This document shows positions 55,747 to 64,000 of a stretch of DNA of 64,000 bases, one piece after another. The stretch lies in contig CBFFRP010000457.1 in NCBI GenBank assembly GCA_965644295.1, forward strand, positions 62,001 to 126,000, read 5' to 3'. The translations under genes were made by a program, and so were the position numbers. Each line of letters opens with the position of its first letter. Position 1 is the stretch's first letter. The DNA comes from Paraphysomonas bandaiensis. Its lineage: Eukaryota > Chrysophyceae. The notes below the pieces were generated by a model. It had not been told where the DNA came from. It saw nothing but the letters and a program-made list of their open reading frames with translations, and ran no database searches.

Positions 55747-58700
55747 ATGAGCGGTGTCAAACTCTCCGCTAAATGGCAATTAGATGCGGCCTTATTATCT
55801 CGTCCTGTTGATCTGACTTCTTTAGTGAGTTTGTCTCGATCTCATCCGCAAAAGTTCACTGAAGACGATACGATTCATCGGCTTGTATCCAACTTATTAA
55901 ATGAGAAGAATCTATCCAAATCTGATAAGGTGATTGTATTCATTGGATTCAGTGGGATTGATATGTGTATATGTGTATGTGTATATAGCTGGGTATGTAT
56001 AGCTGCATGTGTATGTGTATAGCTGCATGTGTGTATGTATATAGCTGGGTATGTATAGCTGCATGCGTATGTGTATAGCTGCATGTGTATGTATATAGCT
56101 GGGTATGTATAGCTGCATGCGTATGTGTATAGCTGCATGTGTATATGTGTATAGCTGCATGTGTGTATGTGTATAGCTGCATGTGTATATGTGTATAGCT
56201 GGATATGTATAGCTGCATGTGTGTATATAGATATGTACATGTGTATGTGTATAGCTGGATATGTATAACTGCATGTGTGTATATAGATATGTACATGTGT
56301 ATGTGTATAGCTGGATATGTATAGCTGCATGTGTGTATGTGTATAGCTGCATGTATGTATGTGTATAGCTGCATGTGTGTATGTGTATAGCTGCTTGTAT
56401 GTATGTGTATAGCTGCATGTGTATATGTGTATAGCTGCATGTGTGTATGTGTATAGCTGCATATGTATGTATATAGCTGGGTATGTATAGCTGCATGCGT
56501 ATGTGTATAGCTGCATGTGTATATGTGTGTATATACACATGTACATGTGTATAGCTGGATATGTAATGCTGCATGTGTGTTTATAGATATGTACATGTGT
56601 ATGTGTATAGCTGGATATGTATAGCTGCATGTGTGTATATGTACATGTGTATGTGTATAGCTGGATATGTATAGCTGCATGTGTGTATATACACATGTAC
56701 ATGTGTATGTGTATAGCTGGATATGTATAGCTGCATGTGTGTATATAGATATGTACATGTGTATGTCTATATATGTATAGCTGCATGTGCATATATACTA
56801 TGCTGCATAGATGTATGTGTATATATATAACTGTAATGGGTATATGTAACTATATGTATGTATAGATATAACTATATGTTTTTATAGATTAGGATCGACT
56901 CTATGTATATATGGTTATGTATAGAGTATAAGTATATATATCTCTATGTATTGCTATAAAATGTATGTATGGCTATATCTTCTGTGTATATGTGTGGAGT
57001 GATATGTATTTATATGTTACTATTTCTATTTGTTTGACTGTTTTCTAACAGGATACGAAACTAGATGTGTTAAATATTCTCGCTAATGTGGCGGGGGGCG
57101 ATAAGACAGCCAAAGCTGAGGTCAGAGTTGCTTTGGGGGGTATCAGTGAGTGGTTCGATGAGTATATTGCCACAGAGGAGGCAGACCCTACCATTGTACG
57201 TGCTCTGTATACTGCTTCGAGTAGTCTGTAACATGCCCTACACGAGGATTTATTGCATTGGTTCCTTATTCCCACTAAAGGTTTGCTGTGTGTTCAGGAG
57301 CCTGAGCTTCATAAGGCTATGGTTCTTTTGCTGGCCCGATGCTGGGACTACAAATTGAAAACGGAAGATGTTCTCGAACTTACTCAAGGAAACCGCAGGA
57401 TTGCGCTCTGCACTGTGGTAGGTTTGCTGGAGGATGGTGAGACGTATTCCACTGTATTGAAGCAACGCAAAAGGCCCACTGAAGGACAGATGGCTCAATG
57501 GGAGCATGAGCTCATCATACAGAGGTGGGATGCTGGATGTTTCTCATTGGCCTGAGATATGCGCCTGCAGGTTTGAAAAGCCTCTGCTGTTGCAGATATG
57601 CCGTCTGCTACGTGGATTCACCCATCCAGGTAATAGAATAACGCTAGAAAGTTAATATGTATAACAATCAAGTAGGTACATACTTCGAGGCTTCAACGGA
57701 AGAATTGGCGCTGTACAGGTGGGTTATTATGCATTCATGAAGTGATTATATTGGCTTGTTGAGACATACCGTTTTTGATTTACTGCATGACTTAAAATAC
57801 TTACTCTAACTGGCACTATCGTTAACAGTGTGGAGAGATTTTCAGATGAGATCAATACTCTTCTTGAGATTACCCTCCGATCCCGTTTAGTGGAGAAACT
57901 CTGTGTGGCTATGTATTCATGCATATTCGAAGACCACGCTGAAGATGATGGAATAGAGGTAAAAACGAATCGCTACAAGCGTGCGTCTTGTACCTTCCGC
58001 TAAATAATTGTATTTAGGATGTAGAGCAACGTGTTCTGGAAGAAACGGATCATGTTGCGGTTATGGCTGTACATGCTTTTCTTCAGGTATGTACACCGTG
58101 CTGCGAAACTCGTTTAATGACTTCTTCACAGAACCTGTACTTCTACGCATCTCATAACCACGACGAGTTCAGACGCCATATGCTGGTGGACACTCTGCTC
58201 ATTCCTAGACTAATACTACCCTATCTAAACTGCTGTACCCAGCAGGTAAATTGCAATCTTTTATCTCCACTAGAATATGTAGCCTCACTTTTTCACTCTT
58301 TTCGTTATTACTACTTTTGAGTATATATGTGTATTGACTTTGAGTACGTCTCATTCTATAGGCGATGGTTCTCAACAATAGAGCGGAGGCCTATTCTGAT
58401 GTTCTGGAGGGAGATTCCACTAGTACCCTGGCTCTAGACCATCATCCTAACCTCGTCAAGGGAATTGCAGCATCCCTTCGCACACTAATCATCGCCTCAT
58501 TTAGAGCCCCACCTACACAGTATGTAATGTCTTTATTGCGTCGGTTGAACCCTACGGCTTCAATGTTGAAAGCCTCTTCGTTCTGTCTACACCACCACCA
58601 GATCTACTCCTTGCTCTGTTTGCTCAACGTGAACATGGGAGCGTTGGACCTTTCCAGACAGTTTGTGAATGATAATTCTGTGGTGGATGCATATCGGGCT

Positions 58701-60792
58701 CACTCGCTTCTGCATGAGATGGCCACTATATATTCAAAAATGGACAAGAATGCACAAGCGCAGGTGGGAAACAGTTTGATGCCCTGTTCATAGGGTTTGG
58801 CGGAATGTATATTCTACTCATTCATATTGAAGAGTATCTTGCATTATAGGGTGTATGTACTAGTATGTAGAAGGTCTGACTCTAGTGCTTGCAGGTATAC
58901 AAAAGAGTCATGGCACCTGGATCGCTGCCTATTTGTCGAGACACTCCTTCCTATGTCGCAATAATGTCTGTGTTGCACGGCGGAGCCGCAGGTGCCTACG
59001 CAACCAAAACTTTTACATTTTCAACTGAAATATATCATTAATATCCATCGTTTTATTGTGTTCCTATGTGTAGGTCAGTTGGAGTACTGTCACTCAGCAA
59101 GAGATGCTAAGGATGGCGACGAGGACGAGGACGTGAGTATTCTTTGCTGCATTTATTTGTCGTGCTATGCGTAGACAGCAGTTCTGTTACATACGCCTAG
59201 CCGTATTCTTATCGACGCTTGTATTTACTATATCGCTAACGTTTATTTATAGGTTTGGGACAGCAGGGCTGAGGCTAAGAGGGTAAGCAATAGTACAGAC
59301 CTGTACATGCACTAGTGTCTATCTGCCCGTATCTCCCTTCTGATAGTGGGTATTATCTTTAGGCCCATGCTGAAAGAATGGAGATGGCGAGACAAGCAGT
59401 CGAGGCAGATGCTGATGCTAAGACAACCACCAGAAGCAGTTTTAATTCCAAGGGTGGGTTGGTGGTGTATGACAATGACAATACTATCGTAAATCTGTGT
59501 GGTGCTTTATGCTGACAGAATTGCGTATTGTACCAATGGATAACGTTGTAGTCTGTTATTGAACTTTGTTGTGGAGTCATGCAACGGCGTATTTGTAGTA
59601 TATAAAATTGTGTCGTGACTATATATACTTACATGTTTTATTACAGGTAAAAATAGCAGTGCTTTTGAAGTTGCATTAGCCACAGCCCAAGACATCGAGG
59701 ATCGCCGTCTGGAAGCTAAAGAAGCTAAAGCATCAGGTACTTTTCATATGGTCCTCGTGATATTACGTAATCTGTGCACATTTGAATGAGTAGGACTGGA
59801 TCCGAAAGATAACAAGGGTGCAAACGTCGCTGAGAGTAAGAGTGATCAGCAGCAGATCAGAGGAGAAGGGTATAGGTTATTGGGAGATCTGCCGTCACTG
59901 CCAGGCGGAAAGAGTTCCCGCGATGTTCAGGTATACATAGATCATAGTCTTTGCTCTTATATATAGATACCTGCGAGGTATGAGCCTAATGCCTATGATG
60001 AAGGTGGCGCTTGCCCTGGAGCTCCCAGGCGAAAGCACTAAGCCTGTACCTAAGATGGTCTTTGGGGGGCATGAAATGAGTGACGAAACAGTTAAGCGTG
60101 ATTCTGATATTCCGGAGGAGTTTCTATGCGGTATGATATATGTAAAGCGTATATAATACACATAGCACAACTTTTGCTATGTAATACCATATATATTGTA
60201 TCTATTATGCCATGTTGCCTGTACGGCATACGTGGTGGTTTTGTGGCACGGTCATTATATCCTCAGTGATTATGTTATAATGAACATGTATACTGTGTGC
60301 ATCAGTGATTTGACGTCGTACATATGACCTGATTTGTACTAACTAATTTATATCATATTACAGCCATCAACGGTCACGTAATGAAGGATCCAGTGCGATC
60401 TAAAAGTACAGGTACTACAATTCTCTCTAACGTCATCATAGAAATAAAATTTTATTGGTCACGTGCAGGAGTGGTTTATGAACGAGCCACAATTGAGATT
60501 TGGCTTAAAACCCGAGGGTCAGTTTGCCCGATTACTCATGAAGTACGTATGATATGTTGTTGCCTCCTATATTGCTAGCGACTTTTAACGAATGGCTGTG
60601 TCCAGACCCTCACTCCAGACGACCTGGAACCGGATACCGAACTCCGAAAGAGGTAATTTTATTTTTGTATTGTGCTTGTAAATTATCTCATGTCAAAATA
60701 GGATTATGAGGTATCATATCCAAAGCAAAGCGCGCCCACAAATAAAAGCATCGAACCCATCCGCTGATGATGATGATTTGTACAACTTCTAA
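55747..60792 (+). CDS. U-box E3 ubiquitin ligase with large helical N-terminal region (20 exons)
   Basis: Exons 55747-55929, 57052-57195, 57298-57524, 57571-57629, 57676-57718, 57829-57958, 58018-58086, 58132-58245, 58362-58763, 58895-58991, 59074-59132, 59253-59282, 59363-59453, 59647-59736, 59794-59930, 60004-60130, 60364-60411, 60469-60542, 60606-60652, 60702-60792; 753 residues in continuous frame. Residues 1-430 are helical and armadillo-like (LLLQICRLLRGFTHPG, AVMAVHAFLQ, IYSLLCLLNVNMG). About 455-640 is charged and probably flexible. A U-box sits at about 661-735 (IPEEFLCAINGHVMKDPV, YERATIEIWL, CPITHETLTPDD), then a short tail. It resembles UFD2/UBE4 in having the U-box last, but lacks the UFD2 core patterns and is shorter. 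The acceptor at 60003 is the least certain junction. Substrate unknown. Confidence 0.8.
55960..56800. repeat. Minisatellite in the first intron of the large U-box gene
   Basis: Imperfect tandem steps of about 20-60 bp built from gtatagctgcatgtgtgtat and tagctggatatgtat, with a longer unit that includes gatatgtacatgtg. It accounts for most of the 1.1-kb first intron. Confidence 0.9.
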
Positions 60793-62814
60793 TTGGATAA
60801 AGTTAGTGAGTCGTGGTTAGAAGCTAGCAGTTCCCGTATGGAATGTCATCTAAGATTCCTACCGACGTGTGGAGGACTTGAAGTCAGTTATTTATGAAGT
60901 TGTAAGTCATACAAATGATTGGCTGTTGTCTATTTACACCCTTGAAGATTTAAATAAGACAAAATAATAAAAACCCACCGAAGTGTGTTATTGGAAATTG
61001 GAAACCCCTGTTTTTATTGGATTGTGTTATTGGAATAACACAGGAGGAAAACATCACCCATACAAACAGCAGTGACCTTGAGATTTTTCGAAACAAAAAA
61101 AACGAAGAGAGGAGAGACAAGCTCTTTTCTCTCCTCGCATTTTTAACAATCAGATCTGTGTTATTCTAATTATACAGAGCTAAACTGATTCTTAACCTAT
61201 TGTTGAAGGTATCCCATTCATAAACGTGAGGCTTTATCTATAGACGATCGTCACAATATATAGTATATCTCAAGACGCAGATAGTAGTAAGTAGAATAAC
61301 CGAACGGAAGTGGTTGCACCTTGGTGCTTGCGGCGACGCACAAGCAGCTTTCGTAGCGTTAAATAGTAGGATAAAAGAGTTTGTATTGATTAGTTACGGG
61401 TAGTGGTCTAACTAGTATGACTAGCATTCTTCTAGCCACTAATTGATGCAAGGTCTCAACGCCTATTGCTAAATAATCAGACATTCACCACCAGTAGAAT
61501 AACCTGCAATAGAAAATAGAAACGATAGTATTGCCTAGAGAAATGGACCCTGCTGCATTCCAGTTAAAAGGTGTTGGAATTATTAACCATTAGTCGAAGA
61601 ATACAGTAGTGATGAGCTGTATTATACATTATGAGAAGTGATATCATGACGATGTCTATGAGAAGTGATATCCAATTGTGTCATAACTTGACAGGAAGAA
61701 TGTTTACACTATCCAGAATACTCAACAACTTGGCGCAATCAAAGCAGCTGATTATGTCCTTATACATACAGAACAAGCGCATGCATAAAAGATATTTTAA
61801 CCCTGGAAAAAAAATCTGATTTTTCATGGTGGAATGAGTGTGTGACTGTCCGGCCACGAACTATATATCTGTTACCCTTGACCACCGAAGGTTGCTCTTT
61901 CATTCAGAACTTCCACGACATTAGAGGAATAATTGAGTACAACAGGAAAACATCATCTCCACATACATGTGGAAGTGACATAGGTAGACTTGGGTTTTGT
62001 TGACATCAAGTGTTACTGTACCTGTATATGATATATGACAGTCACATCTGCTGCCAGCTAGCTCAAGGAGAAGTACTGTTCAGTAGATTCAATTTCTCTA
62101 ACCACAAATTTTCTACAAGCAAAGTAAGTTCGAAACTGAAGTTAGGGGAGAATATCCTGAATTTTCATCAATATTGTTACTGTTAAGAGGTAGCTCACAG
62201 TAATTTATTGCAATCAATAATATATATACCATAGGTAATGAGTTTCATCATGACATTGATAAGAGCCTGCAACTATAGGTGCCCTCCACCACCATGCCGA
62301 TGAGGCCATATCCTATCTTTAATCTGCGAATTGAATACATCGCATGCTGCAAACATCTTACCATAATAGTCGGATATATATACATATAAGCATTGGACAA
62401 GGCGGCATCTTTCTTACCATCCTTCGTACTATAAGAATGAACTATGAGTTTTTTGAGTTTTTTACACTGTTGATTCCACAGCCATTTCACTGTTCTCGGA
62501 TATTGACACCTTCAAAATATTGTGAAAATTTGAAGGTGCACCCTTATAAGGCCTTATTTCCAACCTATCTGGTGACTTAGTGCTTGTAAACAATCACCGA
62601 GGAGAACACGCACTTGGCGAATAGGCGACCGACTGGATATAATTAAAGTTACTTGTAGGTGAGTGACAAAGAAAGCAACGTGTCTTTTCCATAGGTTATA
62701 TGTTTGACCGATGTCAATAACATTACGTGCTGTCAATACCTAACCTAAATATGCTTCACTAACATTGCTTTATATGTCAATGACATTTATAATAATATAT
62801 GTCAGCAATTCAAA
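60793..62814. other. Intergenic; repeat D copy and a strong hairpin
   Basis: 61114-61140 forms a perfect-looking hairpin (gaggagagacaagctcttttctctcctc). 60975-61050 contains two gtgttattgga steps and a complement, suggesting a small inverted-repeat element. Repeat D occupies 61304-61490. No gene is supported. Confidence 0.45.
61304..61490 (+). repeat. Dispersed repeat D, uninterrupted copy
   Basis: Has both halves in order: gcaccttggtgc, gacgcacaagcagcttt, gtagcgttaaatagtaggat, then tattgattagttacgggtag and aacgcctattgctaaat. It serves as the empty-site reference for the MULE insertion at 51238. Confidence 0.8.
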
Positions 62815-64000
62815 TCAATCTGTGACTATAACATAACATTCGGAGCAGTAACAACGTTTGTGCTCCTTGCATTCAATTGCATTTGTACCTATGAAATTAA
62901 AATTGTTCGTCCAACATTCCTCGCAGTAACCTGTTTTATGCTGGTGACAAGGTTCCGAGGAAAATGTCAGTGGGCATTCGGTGCATAAAAATTTCCTGTG
63001 TTCACCACAGGCCGCACTACGCAAAATAGCCTTGGTGATAATTGCATCAAAAGCTTCAAAACCAAATTTATTCTTAATGTAGGCATTGATAGTTTGCTTG
63101 TCAGATTCACAACTAGTTTCTCCATTGGCCGTGTTTACAGGACCCACCCAACACTTTTCTGGCCACCAGCCTTGCCATGGTTTCGGACAGGCCGGTGCAA
63201 GTTGAGCTTCTAACACTCCACGATGTATATTACTTCCATAACAAATTAGGTTTACACCATCTGATATGTCAATCTCAGCACCAGGAGTATCTCTATTATT
63301 TTGACATGCACTGAATAGTTCCAGTAAACAAAAGCTACGAGAGAGATATCTTCTGAGACTGCCATCCACTTTAATACTGCACACAACATGCTTGAAGCTT
63401 TTAATCAGCCTAACCATAGAATCAATATCAAAATCGCCAGAAATGCCTTGACGCAAGGAAAAATAATCGACCCACCAGTACTGTTCATTTCGGGCAGGAA
63501 GCTGGTCTTTATATTTTTCACGAACTTCCCGAATCCGAACCAATGTGCCTTTTACATGGTCGATAACAGGCTCACTATCAACATGTGACCAGAAAATTGA
63601 TGCAATACCAACATGCTCTCTCAAATGAACGAAGCGGTCTTCTGTAAGTATAATCTCCGCAATTGACAAATGGTTAAGTTCCTCTCGTTCAAGCCAATCT
63701 TGAACGAATGCAACTAAATCATATCCTGTCATATGGCGAAGACCTGGACTGGTTTCCATATAACTACATGTATCTATTTCAGGGTACGGGCTCTTAAGCC
63801 ATTTTAATCTGTCGCCTCGTGTATATGAAGTGACATATCGCCATCCCAATGACGCGCCGTATTCACATCTGTTGGCTGAGTTTGACTCCGTTGTAAGACA
63901 TGCAACATGGTTGGCTTTCTCCCATATGTGATCATGGGTTTTATCAACGTATGCCATTTCACCTACTGCAATGAGACCATGACATATGCTGCATCTATAC
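62815..64000 (-). CDS. Large cysteine-rich protein of unknown function (5' end outside window)
   Basis: The minus-strand frame is open from the right edge to a stop at 62815; 380 codons follow the ATG at 63957, and 14 more in-frame codons upstream, including a CSICHG pair, suggest the true start is beyond the window. A middle region has WSHVDSEPV, then YWWVDYFSLRQG, then a SRSFCLLELFSACQ step about 45 residues later. I recall this layout from uncharacterised algal and oomycete proteins, without a known activity. The C-terminal 75 residues hold repeated CxxC and Cys-His pairs (CGEHRKFLCTEC, CHQHKTGYCEEC, CKEHKRCYCSEC) that look like two or three B-box-like zinc sites. Probably intact. Confidence 0.7.
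   Translation of the reverse strand, partial: YRCSICHGLIAVGEMAYVDKTHDHIWEKANHVACLTTESNSANRCEYGASLGWRYVTSYTRGDRLKWLKSPYPEIDTCSYMETSPGLRHMTGYDLVAFVQDWLEREELNHLSIAEIILTEDRFVHLREHVGIASIFWSHVDSEPVIDHVKGTLVRIREVREKYKDQLPARNEQYWWVDYFSLRQGISGDFDIDSMVRLIKSFKHVVCSIKVDGSLRRYLSRSFCLLELFSACQNNRDTPGAEIDISDGVNLICYGSNIHRGVLEAQLAPACPKPWQGWWPEKCWVGPVNTANGETSCESDKQTINAYIKNKFGFEAFDAIITKAILRSAACGEHRKFLCTECPLTFSSEPCHQHKTGYCEECWTNNFNFIGTNAIECKEHKRCYCSECYVIVTD

Noticed and set aside
55875-56792. Long minus-strand frame of about 300 codons
   Set aside because: It is the translation of the minisatellite in the first intron of the U-box gene, and overlapping frames are equally long.
55747-60792. UFD2/UBE4 ubiquitin-chain elongation factor
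   Set aside because: Only the U-box position agrees; length and N-terminal motifs do not fit, so I kept a general U-box ligase name.
61105-61145. Rho-independent terminator
   Set aside because: The hairpin is strong, but the genome is eukaryotic and the hairpin lies 300 bp beyond the nearest gene; more likely part of a small inverted-repeat element.
1-64000. tRNA or rRNA genes
   Set aside because: I looked for B-box-like and conserved rRNA stretches by eye and saw none; a covariance-model scan would be needed to exclude a diverged tRNA.

Overview
The window reads as nuclear DNA of a non-model eukaryote, most likely a protist, alga or oomycete-like organism. Genes sit on both strands, are split by short GT-AG introns (about 45-280 bp, with one intron over 1 kb and one holding a satellite), and use TAA, TAG and TGA as stops. 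I see no operons, ribosome-binding sites, CRISPR arrays, rRNA or tRNA. A hybrid histidine kinase next to TFIID-, PARP- and U-box-type proteins argues against an animal. I cannot name the species.

Layout: 1-4816 is a 161-bp satellite ending 72 bp before the first visible exon of a TAF1-like bromodomain gene (to 6710). A 0.5-kb foldback follows, then a complete Tc1/mariner (IS630)-type transposon (8192-10688). A three-exon CHASE-like hybrid histidine kinase (11911-14848, minus), a MOCS2A/MoaD gene (15634-15879), a seven-helix membrane protein (17808-18758, minus) and a small U-box protein (19694-20287) come next. From 20989 to 25647 lies an LTR retroelement with Gag-like and protease-like frames but no reverse transcriptase or integrase. 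It is inserted in a decayed MULE-type transposase. A giant (TATG)n array, a four-exon CobW-type GTPase gene (28108-29965), a nine-exon secreted protein with two PA domains (30742-32955, minus), a small unknown gene (35180-35566, minus), two more giant (TATG)n arrays and a second MULE remnant fill the middle.

The right third holds a four-helix membrane protein (40995-41669), a FYV7-like ribosome-biogenesis gene (44553-45008), an ankyrin-repeat PARP whose ankyrin units are one exon each (45481-47592, minus), a decayed P-loop gene (48419-50382), an apparently intact MULE transposon with GC-rich ends and a target-site duplication (51238-53798), a 20-exon U-box E3 ligase (55747-60792) and the 3' part of an unrecognised zinc-binding gene running off the right edge (62815-64000, minus).

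The host genes are unrelated housekeeping, signalling and ubiquitin functions. The more unusual content is mobile DNA: nested insertions whose uninterrupted counterparts are also in the window, several small inverted-repeat families, and a conserved segment that repeatedly abuts the giant tetranucleotide arrays. Exon boundaries were worked out by hand from frame continuity and GT-AG signals. Family assignments come from motif recognition, with no database search.
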